The notes under the pieces were generated by a model that made no database searches, was not told the DNA's origin, and saw nothing but the letters and a program-made list of their open reading frames with translations. Position numbers and translations under genes: made by a program. This document shows, piece after piece, positions 47,697 to 60,789 of a stretch of 64,000 bases of DNA. This DNA is from Solea solea. Lineage: Eukaryota; Chordata; Actinopteri; Pleuronectiformes; Soleidae. The DNA lies in assembly GCF_958295425.1 (NCBI RefSeq), contig NC_081151.1:12446606-12510605 (forward strand), in the 5' to 3' direction. Position 1 is the stretch's first letter. Each line of letters begins with the position of its first letter.

Positions 47697-48882
47697 CAGT
47701 TTTAACGGGCAAGTAGAAGGTAAATGATCTGTATTTACAGTATATAGCGCTTTTCTAGTCTTGATGACCAAGTTCCATACTGCAAATACATGTAGACATG
47801 CTCAGGCTTTGACGTGACATTTACCTTGTTACCAATGATATGGTACATAACACACCACTATATTTTCAGACAACTTACCTGCACCGAGCTTTACTGCAGA
47901 TTTGGTTGCGATCAAAGTAGTTTAGGTAGAAAGTTCCCCCAACTGAAAATATGGCAATTATGTTGGCTTTTATCCTTGTTCTTCAAGGACTTTGTGAAGG
48001 GACTTCTTTCCAGGACAAAATAATAAGTTTGAGTTGTTGCTCCGAACCACAACCTAAACCAGTTCTTCTTGTAAATGTGTTAGGTCATATTTACACATTG
48101 AACACCAATTCTAATTTTTACGAATAATGAATACTGATAAGAATTCATATTATTTTTCATACTCTTCTGGCATCAAATGGAATTGTGTGTCACCTAGTTG
48201 TTTCCATTTTTTGTTAATTATTATCATTATAACCCATTATTCTTTCTCCTGCAGTGTATTTTATTTGTTCCTTGAGAATTACATGCAAATATTTGTGCTG
48301 AAACAGTTTTTATGATATCAGTGACTGATTTGATAAATTAAAATAACATTATTTTTGGTGTTCTAGTCATGTAACTGTTCCTTTACGTGATTTGTTAGCT
48401 AAGGCCTTTATAAATGTACCAATTTCAAATTAATGTGTAATTAAATTAAATTAAACTCTAAAACATGTTTTGTCTCTTATCTCAAGAATGAGGATGATCG
48501 GGATGAGAATTACTGTAGGACAGTATTCTGATTCTGTGATTAATGTTTTTCTGAAAATGTTTAAAATGTTAATGCATGCTTTCCATCAACATATACTGCT
48601 GCTTACTTTAGAGAAGTGAATTTGTGAAACAGAAGTAGAAATAAACAAGACTTGTTAGGTGTTAAACAAGATGGTGGACAGGTTATGTTGTTCAGGATTC
48701 ATGGTTCTGGATGATAAAGATCCTGTAAGAAAATCTATTATATTTGACTAATTAAACACCAAGGGCGCAGGTAAAAATGATAATCATAATGATTTGAATG
48801 ACAGTTTGCGGCAACAAAGCAGGATTTAGTCATTTAGAAGTTCATGAATAGTGTAAATGAATAAACAGTCATAAAATCAGTC
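47697..48882. repeat. Segmental duplication, copy 2 (A and B contiguous)
   Basis: This copy preserves the pre-insertion arrangement: A directly joined to B at TAATGCATGCTTTCC, with short TTAAA tract and no SINE. It also has stretches (about 48,012-48,085 and 48,190-48,310) that copy 1 lacks. Confidence 0.9.
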
Positions 48883-49164
48883 AGTTATAATAACAGTCAA
48901 AATAAAACGTGCATTAAATTAAACTGTGTTAAAACAGAGCAGCATGATTGTATAACACCTGTTTATTATGGCACTTTTCTACTACACAGTTCTGGCAGAG
49001 GAGTCTGGTGTATTTAGCGACAGCACTACAGAAGTCAATATCGCGAGCATCACAACCTCTCCTGCCATATTGCAGTTCAGTGACTGTGTCAGATGGAGTC
49101 CATAGCTGCGGGAACATATTCTCAGCAGGGGGTGCTGAAAAAAAAAAGCTCACGCTGCATAGTC

Positions 49165-49515
49165 ACGTAGTCAACTGGGAAGATGGGGAGCAGAGCGGCT
49201 CAAAGCTCTGCTGAGGCGGGCGGAGGGCACAGTGAGGTAGATGGAGAAGGAGGATCTGAGGGAGCGGGAGGAGGTGGCGATGAGGAGAAGGTCGGAGAGA
49301 TACAGAGGGGCGAGGTTGTGGATGGCCTTGAAGGCATGGATTTTGAATTGATTTCTGAAATTGACCGGGAGCCAATGAAGTTGTTGTAGGATGGGGGTGA
49401 TGTTGTGGAATAAGGGGGTTCTGGTGATGATGTGGGCAGCTGAATTCTGGACCAGATGAAGTTTATGGAGGGATTTGTCAGGGAGACCAGAGAGGAGAGT
49501 GTTTCAGTAATCATC
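49165..49515 (-). mobile_element. L2-type LINE RT fragment, antisense
   Basis: Read on the minus strand in one frame it gives LHKLHLVQNSAAHIITRTPL, LQQLHWLPVNFRNQFKI and APLYLSDLLL, the conserved C-terminal block of fish L2/Maui reverse transcriptases. The long Pro/Ser open frame in another phase is a shadow. Confidence 0.85.
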
Positions 49516-49974
49516 CCACTGCATTATTAAAACCCCAATAATGCAGTGGGACCAGGAGACCCGTGCCATTTGTTTACTATCTTAAAGAGGCCATAGCCTG
49601 GAAGTGCCAATTAATGCTGCGTTTTTGTGTGTGGTTGGTATCTGTGTCATTACCTCGTTTATGAAGCCCTAAAAGTCCATAACAATCAGTTCAGCCACTG
49701 CTGAGAGCGCAGGGTTTGATTGTTTTCCTGAGCTCTACGAAGCGGAACGGTGTAATTTCAACCGTAGAAGAAGAAAAACTACTCTTGTTGTAGTTGCTGA
49801 GCGTATCAGTTGAGAATATGCCGAAAAAGACTTGTATTATCTTAGAGTAGGGAAGAACTTGTAGTAAAATTGGTACAGATTCAAGAAAGCTAATGAAGGA
49901 CAAAGCCTTTTTTTTTACATGATCCATAATATTGTTTTAACTTCTACTATTTTCCATACTAGGGTCGTCACAGG

Positions 49975-51151
49975 AAGTGATAACATTGAGTATATACTAA
50001 ATACCTTACATGTGTCCTAAAACAATACAAAGGTTCACTAGTCACAAGTCACATCAAACAGTTACATTGAACATTTCTCTTCATGTAGTACTTGAAGTAC
50101 ATCATTTTCATCACATATCCCTCCTGTTTATGCTGATTTCCAGCATAATTATAACAAATGTTGTGGAGTGTGAGAGCGAAAACCCGGGCAGTTCAAAACA
50201 TTCTAATTATCCATTTTCCTTCTAGATAGGGAAACTCTCTCACGGTCCTGCTGCCCCAGCAACCACACGCAGGTACTCCATTTGACAAGGCACAAAAGCA
50301 TAAATTCAAAAGCATTTTGATTATATTGTTACCCCAAAACAAAACAGAAGCGCCCTCACCAAGCTAGTCAACCCCTCAGGCTTGGCTACAGACCTATCCC
50401 TACCTATCTAAACTATCCTTTGCACGTAAAAAGAACAGAAGAAATGGGGTCACTTTTATTATGTACAAATGCTGCAAGTATTTTTCTTCTAAGTGGCTCT
50501 AGTCGCCCAATTCGGAACACTACAACTTCAGTTAGATTTTCTGTAGTATCATCATAATCAGTAGAATAAACACATAAACCGCAATTATCCCTTAAACCAT
50601 GGTGTCCTTATCTTCATCAAACAGGTTACCAAGGCAAGGCAAGGTAAGGCAAGTTTATTTGTATAGCACCTTTCAACATCAAGGTAATTCAAAGTGCTTT
50701 ACATAAAACATTAAAAGCATTTTCATACCTCCGCCTTGCAAGGTCTTCAGGTCCGCTGATGTGAAGAGAGCGACATATTTTGGGGCCCCACGTTGGGCGC
50801 CAAAAGTTTTGTTAAAATAATTTAGATCTGGAGGAAGGAGATCGGAGTCAGCTCAAGATCCAAAGAAGGGTTTAATCTTGTACAAGAGGAGCATTCACAA
50901 AGGAACACACAGGCCTTTTACAAAGTGAAGACTCACTGTCTTGGAAGAAACACATGGTATTTGTCTGTCTCTGTAGGAATGTTATCACCCTGCCATAAAG
51001 TGAAGACTCACATTGTTGATAACACTGAGTATATAAATACCTTACATGTGTCTTAAAACAATACAAAGGGTCACTAGTCACAAGTCACATCAAACAGTTA
51101 CATTGAACATTTCTCTTCATATAGTACATGATGTACATCATTTCCATCACA
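49975..51151 (-). mobile_element. LTR-retroelement remnant with tRNA-Lys-type primer site
   Basis: Two direct repeats, about 49,975-50,115 and the end of a longer copy about 50,812-51,151, share blocks such as AACAATACAAAGG and CACTAGTCACAAGTCACATC. Between them, at 50,781-50,802, the minus strand reads TGGCGCCCAACGTGGGGC, as in primer sites complementary to tRNA-Lys, directly downstream of the right repeat in minus orientation. That fits a 5' LTR, primer site, deleted interior (about 670 bp) and 3' LTR piece. No gag, pol or env coding remains in it. Confidence 0.65.
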
Positions 51152-51489
51152 AACAGCAAAATACATAAATACTGAAGAGTATAAAATGTTCACACATTAC
51201 ATCTACTCTTGCATACTCATGACTACCAGATCTACCCAAAGTGTGCACATCCTCACAAAGTGTCGAGGGATAAAAGCAAGTGGTTCAAACCTGGTGCGGA
51301 AAAAAATGTTTTCCAGATGTAATTGAAATGAAATTGATATTATAATTACATAGTGATAACTGATACTGTTTTTCTTTCAAATACATAGTATAAAATGTAT
51401 AAAAAAAAGCGCAAGATCAACAGTTAGGGTACCTAACATAGCAATCATATTAAAAGATTTGTCTTTCATAAATACTTTTTGTTACTCAA

Positions 51490-51654
51490 GAGGTGATGGA
51501 GGACCCAGAGTCTTCCTCCACGGACATGACGAAGATCACCATCCCAGAGAACCTGTCAGCCCAGTATGACAGACACTCGAAGGAGGAAGTGATCGCCTCA
51601 CCCGTGACCCGCTTCAGACAAGGGGTGGACGGAAGCCAACATATTGTCTAGCCA
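51490..51654 (+). other. Unidentified coding-like fragment
   Basis: An open stretch reads EVMEDPESSSTDMTKITIPE then NLSAQYDRHSKEEVIASPVT, ending in TAG at about 51,652. Its composition looks like real protein, unlike the AT-rich surroundings. I do not recognise it. It could be a transposon ORF or a processed pseudogene piece. Confidence 0.35.
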
Positions 51655-51802
51655 GATCAGGAAACTCCTGGTGTATCTGGCACACTACACATGATGGGAT
51701 GACGACTCATATGCTTTGTCCCAAATAGCCCCAGCACCAGCTGACAAAGGTGCATGCGGTATGCTAAATGCCGGTAACGACTGAAAGGATAAGAAGACAT
51801 TT

Positions 51803-53200
51803 AAAAAAAAAAAAAAAAAAAATGCTGTTCTTGCTCTGTACACTTTTTGTAAATAGTGCATATTAACGTTTCAAAGACACAATGTCATTATTTTTTATTA
51901 ATTATGTGTGTTATTATTTAAACATGCCTTTTATTTAGGAGGAGAACAATGAGAAACGCATCTCTCTGTGTGTAACAACCAAAATGTACGTGCAATGTGA
52001 TCGAAACACCCCCATCGCATCGAATGCGTCGTTTAAACAAACACGAAACCACTGCGCTATTGACTTTAGACCAGGTTTTTGTTGTTGTGCCTAACCACAA
52101 CTTATTTTAAGACCAAAGGCGCACTCATGAACGCAAGTTCATTTGATACACAACATGAGCGCTGGGCGTGAAAATAACACCTGTGTCAATTGGAAACAAG
52201 CAATGACACGTGCTCTAAGACAGAGCCCCATATCAGACACTGAACAGACACAACTTTTTTGTTTCTTGCAAATATTTCACAATAAATGCCTCGTTGAAAA
52301 AAAATTCTAGGGATAGTTTATCATTTTCATCATGATATTCTACTAAATGAATCTTCTGTTTAATTGTTCATGATACTACGATCAAATCCAGTATGTACCA
52401 GGGGATGTTGCACACAATGTTGTTTACAATATTAGATAACGATCATTAACCCCAAGAACACAGAGTATTTAGGCTGCTTTTTTCCATTTCTATGTTTAAA
52501 CATACAGAGGCCATAAGAATGTGCAATATAGAGTACGTCTTAAATCCTTTTTTTCAGAACATAGACAATCTGATTAAAAAAAATACATATATGTTTACCA
52601 ACTATATAAACACAACAGAGCAAAAAGTACTCAAAATGTTTAAAATCGGGTTGAATTTGTGAAATTTGAAAATATGTCACAGTTCAAAGTTCACTTGGCT
52701 CATTTTTATGAACAAAAATAGAAAAAAATTATATTTTGTGACAATTATTGCTAGTTTGTATAAATACTAAAAATGTTATATAAACTGAATATAAGAAAAT
52801 GGAACAAAAACAAAACATTTTTAAAGCCTGAATGTGACCCCCCCCAGGATGTCCATATTAGGAGTTGTGTATTATTACCAGCAATTTACCAAGGGTGTGC
52901 CTGTGCACTATAAGTGTTAGCAGTCCCTTACCGCCCATCTTTACCAACTCACACAGTCAGGACAGAGATCTTTCAGAGAGAACCCGAGGAGAGAAACGTC
53001 AACATTGAAAGGTTGGATATAATTTTATAATTGCCTGCATAACCTGCTGCTGACACAGCGGATAATAGTAAGGATTAATTGTAAAATGTTCTTGTTTTAC
53101 CTGCAATAGGAAAAAATTATTTAATTTTTCATCATTCTGAGCTGACTTCATTTAGGTGGCACATATGGGCATGACTGCTCCCCATACCTGCAATTCAAAA
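51803..53200. other. AT-rich interval upstream of the plus-strand ODC gene
   Basis: A poly-A run (51,803-51,822) and AT-rich sequence, with no recognised gene. Around 52,905-53,010 a less AT-rich stretch (CTATAAGTG, then ACCCGAGGAGAGAAACGTCA) could hold the promoter and 5' UTR exon of the ODC gene, but no clear donor site supports it. Confidence 0.3.
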
Positions 53201-53214
53201 GTGTAAGCGTTTCA

Positions 53215-53400
53215 GGTTAATTATCATTTTTAGTTTATTTGCTCCATATTACAAAGACATCATTAAAACTGAATCATTTTGTTTGTTTATGGACAAAACA
53301 AGAATTTGAAAACATAATTTCCAGGTTTGAGAAACACTGATCAATATTTTTCAACATTTTATGGACCAATCAATATCTCTATTAGTTGCAACCCTATAGT
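53215..53400. mobile_element. Degraded hAT-like MITE relative
   Basis: It contains CTCCATATTACAAAGACATC, GGACAAAACAAGAATTTGAA and TTAGTTGCAACCCT, matching the interior and right end of the element at 13,657-13,937. Confidence 0.5.
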
Positions 53401-54126
53401 GTATAAAATGTGATATCTAGCAGTTAGCCTGCACATGCACGCTAGTATACATTTATTTACTTGCTTTGGGAAGAACTGTGGGTACATTTTTGGTGTCAGA
53501 CATATCTGTCAAGAAGTCAACATTCAAATCATCCTGCTTTGACAGATTTAACGATTGGAGCAATCAATCAAATCCCACCTTTTACATAACCATACAGTCC
53601 TGATTAGAGATAAATATCAGGAATAACATGTGAAAGTGATGGATGTTCAGAGACATGTCTTAACAGTGACATTTAATGTGAGGCTGGTATACAGCCTCAC
53701 ATCCTGAATACAGACAGATGAAGGAGCTGCAAAGCGAGTGACAGACGGAGAGACGAGTGAGCCAGAGAAAAATAACGAAACATGAATGGACAGACTCATT
53801 CATGTTCATTCTTCCCTCTGGAAGCACAAAACCAAACATACCCACTCAAGTCTGAACTGAGGGCACAGAAAATAAGCAGTAAAATAAATTAAAAACAAAT
53901 AAAGAGTGAAAACAAATAATACATATCTTCATTATTAGATATCTGTATAATTGTATAAAAGTGACAATAAATATTGTAAAATGTTTTTGAATTGTTCTTT
54001 CTACATTTGATCTGACAGTCAGTTGTTGATTACATGCAGACATTGATACAACTACTAGGCTACTTCAATATGTATCCCACTAATTCATAACGCAAGTTAG
54101 ACATTATGAGGAAATGTATATAAATG

Positions 54127-54130
<4 letters not shown>

Positions 54131-54162
<32 letters not shown>
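54131..54162. repeat. (TA)n microsatellite just upstream of the odc start codon exon
   Basis: A short pure TA run about 100 bp before the ATG at 54,266, within the presumed 5' intron or UTR. Confidence 0.85.
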
Positions 54163-54164
<2 letters not shown>

Positions 54165-54265
54165 AGAATCCTGTTTTTTTTGTTGTCTGTCAAATAAATG
54201 GTGTATTGATTGTAATCACAGTTTGTCTCAATCTCTTTCTTCCAGTTTTCCAGTGAGTAACCAAC

Positions 54266-57200
54266 ATGATGAACACTGCCACTCCCACTGAAAATGAATT
54301 TACTCTCCTGGAGGAAGGATTCTCTGCCCAGGATATGGTTAGCAAGAGGATCAATGAATCATCTATAACGGTAATGGAGACTTATGGCACTTTTCCATGA
54401 TACAGTTATAGCACTACTTGGCTCGGATCGGTCTAATATTCTGCATAAAATGAAAAAACTTTTTCCCCCAAATAAATGTAGTACAGAACAGGAGATAAAT
54501 GAAATGTAGAGTTTTACCATTCACACCCATTTTGAAACAAGGCAGCTATGTGCAGCACATTTCCTATAACTCATCTTTCAAAATTGGCAGCATGCTATCA
54601 GGAGCAATGTGGGGTTAAGTGTCTCTCCTAGGGACACATTGGCATGAAGAAGTAGAGCTGGCAATTGAACGCACAACCTTTAAGTTGAAGGACGGCTCAC
54701 TCTTGACTCGGCTCGTTCTTGAGACGTGATGCCTTAAACTATCACTACATGAACATAACATATTGCTTTGCTCAAACTTAAAATTGTGTAAACTTCCTGC
54801 AATACAGGTAGTGGTAAAACTTATTCCATATATGATGGCAAGGGATTTACATTCTATCTGCTCATAATTCTGTTCAGCTTTACTCAGAGTCCTTGAAGCA
54901 AACACTACAGACCTCTCTTCATAACCCATTCATAAAAATGCAAGAACTGCATCACATGCCAGTCTGATGGGAAGCTCTGGGACATAATGAGTCAAAAACA
55001 TGAGGGATAAAATATATAAAATATTTTTTTGACATTTCTTTTGCCTCCATGTGGAGCTCTCTGTTCTTCTTTGTGAATCTCTTGCTGGTTTTGTTTATGA
55101 GACCAAAATATTTCGGCTATAAGAATCGGTTTTGGGAACAGCGGTCATACCTGTGGAGCTAAATGTTTTATTCTCTCAAAGAGACTATTGTTGACTGCTT
55201 TTGTCTCTTTCATTTTCTACATTGCAGGATGACAGGGATGCCTTCTATGTCTGTGACTTGGGAGATTTGCTGAAGCAACAACTACAATGGGTGAGGGCCC
55301 TGCCTCGTGTCACTCCTTACTACGCTGTCAAATGTAACGACACTCGGGAAGTGGTTAAGACACTGGCGTCTCTGGGAACTGGCTTTGACTGTGCAAGCAA
55401 GGTGCATTTTTGTGAGATATTCAAAGTTGACATGGTATTGGAAACTTGTGCTTGTTGTATTTCTAACTATTTTGTTCCCTCTCTGTAGTCAGAGATTCAG
55501 CTGGTTCAGTCTCTGGGAGTAGAACCAAGCAGAATCATCTACGCCAACCCCTGCAAGCAAGTTTCTCACATCAAGTATGCTTCAGCAAATGGGGTCCAGG
55601 TGATGACCTTTGATAGTGAGGAGGAACTTATCAAAGTGGCCCGTTGTTATGACAATGCCAAGTAAGACACTTCATCACCCATGATACTATAAAAAGATTA
55701 CTGTGAAATCTACATTACCTTACTGGCAGTAACTGACAAGTAGGTTGTTGTAATTTCACAGTATGCTTACTGTAATCTAAATTACAGTAACCATTAGTTA
55801 TTAAGGTCCTATAGTATAAGTACTGTATTTGCTCTCACAGTAATAGGGTGCTGTATTTTCCATCACAGTACTGTTACATGATTAAACCATTTTGGTAAAA
55901 AAAACAAACAGCAAGTTTGAACAGTGTCAGTTTGAAAACACATACGCAATCCAAAGAAAATAATAAACAACAGCACTTGAATCTTTTTTATGCATATAAC
56001 ATTTGTTAATGTAGTACTGCTCAGACTGAAAGACTTAAATCTCCAAAAAAAACAAAAAACAGGAAGCCATAAGCTTGAGTTCAAACAATTCTTCTGACCT
56101 CCTGTTGAGCTCTGCAAACTCAGTAGTATGTAATAAAACATTTGTAATAAAAATAAGGCCCCTTTATACTCGGAGACTAAGACGATCGGAGCCTTTCGTC
56201 TCTGTATTGTGCGTTAATTTCGTCCGTCACTGTGCACATCACGGGATGAAACAAAGAAATGCCACCAGAATGTGTGAAGGCAGGATAGAGTCAATAGTCC
56301 AATCAGTCAGGAAAACGACAAAGAAAATTGATGCAGTTTAGACAAATGTCTCTGTGAGATGGTGCGGGGTTCAGATCGACGTAATTCTGCACCATCTCAC
56401 AAAAATTATTATTATTCGGATCAAGCACAATAAAATTACTTCTTCAAATGGTTGCCATGTTAGTTTCCCTCTAGAGGAAATATTGCATAACGTCCATACT
56501 GGGATGAAAAAAGCAGCCCTGGCATTATTGGGCAAGGCTGCCCACTGCCATTGGTCAGACAGACACCAGACACCTGCAGACAGTACAGTTAAATATGTGC
56601 ATGTGCTACCAAGTTCCCCAATATGATAAGCTGAGTAGAACATGCTGTGGAAAAGAGCACTTAATGCAAGAGGACCAATGTATTCGCTTTTGGCTCTTCT
56701 ATACAGTTCTAGCACTACTCTACTTGGTTTGGTATCAGACACACTGTTCTCCATCACTATATCAGAACCTCAACATGTGCTGGGTCGTCATAGCATAGCT
56801 GCACAAAACTACTGTGACATCATTTTAAAATTTGGCACAAACACACAAACTAGTGACGAGAAAAGCAGCTGTTTTCAGTGAATCATTAGAATCAGTTAAT
56901 TAAGAAGATTTGTTCACCGAATCGTTTAGTAGTTCCTGAATCACCGGCAGGAACTAACAGGTTGTGATTCAACTCACGATCAGCAGCTTTTGGATTTAAG
57001 GAAGTCTTTTTAACTGTTTTTTTTAACTACATTTTTTAACTAAAGGTTGCGCATTGTTTGGTTTGATTTTTGTGTTGGACGTTGCGCTCATGACTCTTCC
57101 ACTGACAACACCCTCTGACCAATCCGTGGCTAGCAGTCTGTTGACGTCACATTTTAGTATGGCCCAGAGGCTGCCGTTTGCTGACCACTGATTTGTATGA

Positions 57201-60200
57201 ACAAATGTATGAAAACAATTACATCGAAATAAAACCATACTGGTAATATCCAAACACTTGTTTAATCAGCAGTTACTGTGTGGAGCTGGTTCAGGTATTT
57301 CATGATACTCCTGAATTTCACTTCATATGGATTTAAGAAGGCTACCCAAATACTGAAGTAGTTGAATGATACTTAATATCACTGGAAAAATAAAATATAT
57401 AGTCAACATGAACCTTTGTATGGGGTTAGATATATATTTGTAGTTAGTTAATTGTATGTCATTTATCAGTTGAAGTGTCATCTGAATACCTGTTGACATG
57501 AAACCTGTTGATTACTAATACAGTCAACATTTCTGTCCTGTGCACAGGCTGGTGCTACGAATCACAGCTGATGACTCAAAGGCAGAGGTTAGTCTCAGTA
57601 TGAAGTTTGGGGCCCATCTCAAATCCTGTCGAGGTCTTCTGGAGCGAGCTAAAGAGCTGAAGCTGGATGTGATTGGTGTCAGCTTCCATGTTGGCAGTGG
57701 CTGCAGGGATGCTATGGCATACGTAAAGGCAATCACAGATGCTCACTTTGTTTTTCTTATGGCGGTAAGACATATATATTTGTGAAAAATAAATGTAATA
57801 ATGTTCCCTTATTTGTCACATTAAAATGTTTCAGATCACGCAAACAATTTTAAACGTAGGCAAAAATAACGCACGTAAACACAAAGTTAACACCTTATTC
57901 TACATAATCTTATTCTACCTCTTTTACGACATGAATTAAGATTTTTTAAGGTTAAGATTAAGGTGTTAATACATGCTTAATAATTACTAATAAAGGTCTG
58001 GTATGCTACTTACATGCATGTTAGTAAGCACCTAGTTAATGGTGAATATGTGTTCCCTAATCTAAAGTGTTATCCAAAGTTTGCCTTTTAAATTGTTGTT
58101 CTCCTCATCTTTGCCACCATCTTCTACTTATCGGGGTCTGGGTCATGGGGGCAGCAGCCTTAGCAAAGAAGCCCACACGTCCCTCTTCCTAGCCACATCG
58201 TGTGTATGTTGCTTTACTCAGACACTGACACACACACAGATGAACGCTGAATGCTGCATGTGCAGAGTGACTAAGTCTTAGGTGTAGTGAAAAGAAATGC
58301 ATAAACTATAAATGCTTGTCAAATCTTAAGATGGACACATACATCAGCCCCCAATGACAACTTTTTAATTCCACCTCTGTTTTACAGCACCTGACAATTT
58401 TACATTTTGTTTGACTGGATCCAGGCGACTTTCTAGATCTGTGTAGAACTTTACCATCTTCTGTTCGATGTTGTTGCTATAACACATCTGAAATTGTTAA
58501 ATGGGACTGAACCATGATATATTTAAATTGCTGTCAAATCTGTAATCTGAATCAGATCCAGATGAAATTTATTCTGATGGGCGTGTCTGATCCTGCATAC
58601 ATGCACCAAAATGTGTTCAAATATGGAATGGAATGAAACATACTGCACGTAGGTGATTACGTACCCATCACAAAATATCCGCATTGATCCGTCAAACATT
58701 GATTGGTTCTGTTGCCATGGGATTTTACTTTTACAAGTTTTGCATGAAATTTGTTTTCTGTTAAACATTGCCATTCCTGAATCCAAAATATCCACATATT
58801 CCGAAGTTCTTTTCCACCACTTATACTCACGCTCATTCTGAAAAGAGTCCTATGCTCTGCTGCTTAAAATGAAATCAAATATTTTGAAACTTTATTATGA
58901 TCTGAGACATGAAATTGTAGCAAATATACAAAAAATGTATCAGGAAGGAAGCAAATACTTTTTCCCCTCAGAATTTCACAGTCTTTTTATGCAGCAAAGT
59001 AAACAAAGACTTCATCTTTTGATATCTAGGCTGAACTTGGGTTCAAAATGGATCTCTTGGACATTGGTGGTGGATTCCCTGGTACAGATGATGTTAAAGT
59101 CAAATTTGAAGAGGTAAAATTACCTTTAAAATATTTTGCATACTGAATACATTTTTGTATCTATACATTGAGGCTTTACTGCCTTATGTTACTAGCTAAT
59201 TTATAAATTGACACTTTTTATTCTCTCTAGCTCACAGCTGCTATCAACCCTGCTCTGGACAAGTATTTCCCTGCTGACACTGGTGTTAAGATCATTGCTG
59301 AGCCAGGACGCTTTTATGTAACTTCTGCTTTCACACTGGTTGTCAACATCATTGCCAAGAAGGTCATCATGGACGAGGAGTCAGACTCTGATGGTAAAAT
59401 AATCGTTTTATTTGTTACCAACATTTTTGCCTGTTCAAAATTGACATTTTGGTGATGTGACAAAGACATTTGTAAAATGTGACAAAAAAGGTCACACAAA
59501 TACAGACCAATGGCTTCAGTGACTTGGAGGCATTTATAAAGTTTATGAGAACAAAAAGTGTAAAGTTACATAAATAAATATTTGTTGTCATTTCAGTCAA
59601 CCTCTCAGGTATACCATGTAAATTTGCCAGCTGAAAGAATCGGCTGGATATCAACTGAAAACTTTGGCCAGAGCATGAAGTGAAAACATTGGATGGACTA
59701 TAAATCTTGCTTAGTCTGGAACTTGGTTCCCAATCTCAACAACTGTTAAACATCACACTAATTTTTTAGTGTCGTCAACTAAAACAGTACATTTGTTTTT
59801 GCAGCAGTGAATTAAATTAAATTATGCTTTCTTCACAGATAAAGACAAAGTGATCAACAACAAGACTCGGATGTACTACATCAATGATGGAGTGTATGGA
59901 TCTTTCTCATTTATACCCATGCACAATATCAAGGTTCTGCCAACACTGCATAAGGTAATCAAAAAGGAAGGAATAAAATGGTGACAAGTCAAATCATCAC
60001 ACATTTTGATCAATGAAAGGTGAAACAAATAACAATCAATCGCTTTCTCTCTCTTTTACTCTCCTCAGAAGCCAAAGCCAGATGAAACCATGTACCCATG
60101 TAGTATCTGGGGCCAAACCTGTGATGGTGCGGATCGCATTGTTGAGCAGTGTTTCCTGCCTGATCTGCAGGTGGGCGACTGGCTGGTCTTTAAAAACATG

Positions 60201-60442
60201 GGTGCCTACACCATAGCTGCCTCCTGCTTATTTAATGGATTCCAAAGACCTGACATTCACTACATGATGTCTCGTCCTGCCAGGTGAGTGATTTGGTCAC
60301 TTTTCAAGCGCCTCAAGAGTAACCTCAAGAGTAACTTAGGCTAGATTTTACTTCTGTTTTGGGGAATCTAACTTTGATCTGCTTTGTCTTCTCCAGGCCT
60401 CTCGTGCCTGCCAACTCCTGTGGAGGAGTCTCACCTGTGTGA
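54266..60442 (+). CDS. odc1: Ornithine decarboxylase, catalytic residues intact, shortened C-terminus
   Basis: ODC converts ornithine to putrescine, the first step of polyamine synthesis, as a cytosolic PLP homodimer. Nine exons: 54266-54370, 55228-55401, 55489-55661, 57548-57764, 59030-59113, 59231-59393, 59839-59954, 60069-60283, 60397-60442, giving 430 residues (human 461). The active-site set is complete: Lys69 in YYAVKCND, His197/Ser200 in [18 protein letters not shown], Arg277 in AEPGRFYV, Asp332 in INDGVYGSF, Cys360-Asp361 in [10 protein letters not shown], and Tyr389 in MGAYT. The last exon reads only about 15 residues to a TGA, while another phase of it encodes [12 protein letters not shown], homologous to [10 protein letters not shown] of the minus-strand paralogue. 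That suggests a frame change in the terminal exon, which then runs into a long TA repeat. The ODC degradation tail is absent. It is divergently oriented to the paralogue 14.7 kb away. The orthology symbol is tentative. Confidence 0.9.
54770..54929 (-). mobile_element. Ty3/gypsy RNase H fragment in odc intron 1
   Basis: The minus-strand frame reads [19 protein letters not shown] then [10 protein letters not shown], the start of the gypsy RNase H domain, and decays after about 50 residues. It is an isolated remnant. Confidence 0.8.
55700..57500. other. odc intron 3 and its repeats
   Basis: This long intron contains only AT-rich sequence and pieces of dispersed repeats (TACAGTTCTAGCACTACTCT near 56,701 resembles 48,960 and 54,395). 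No additional gene was recognised. Confidence 0.5.
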
Positions 60443-60460
60443 AAAGTCAGAGTTTGAACA

Positions 60461-60756
<296 letters not shown>

Positions 60757-60789
60757 TACATAAAGAAGAAGATAGGAATCACATTGTGA

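Noticed and set aside
49183..49514. Gly/Glu-rich and Pro/Ser-rich open frames
   Set aside because: They are shadows of an antisense L2 reverse-transcriptase fragment that reads correctly in a different minus-strand phase.
52905..53012. Non-coding first exon and promoter of the plus-strand ODC gene
   Set aside because: CTATAAGTG and a GC-richer stretch are suggestive, but no convincing donor or conserved element ties it to the exon at 54,266. It is kept only as a low-confidence note.
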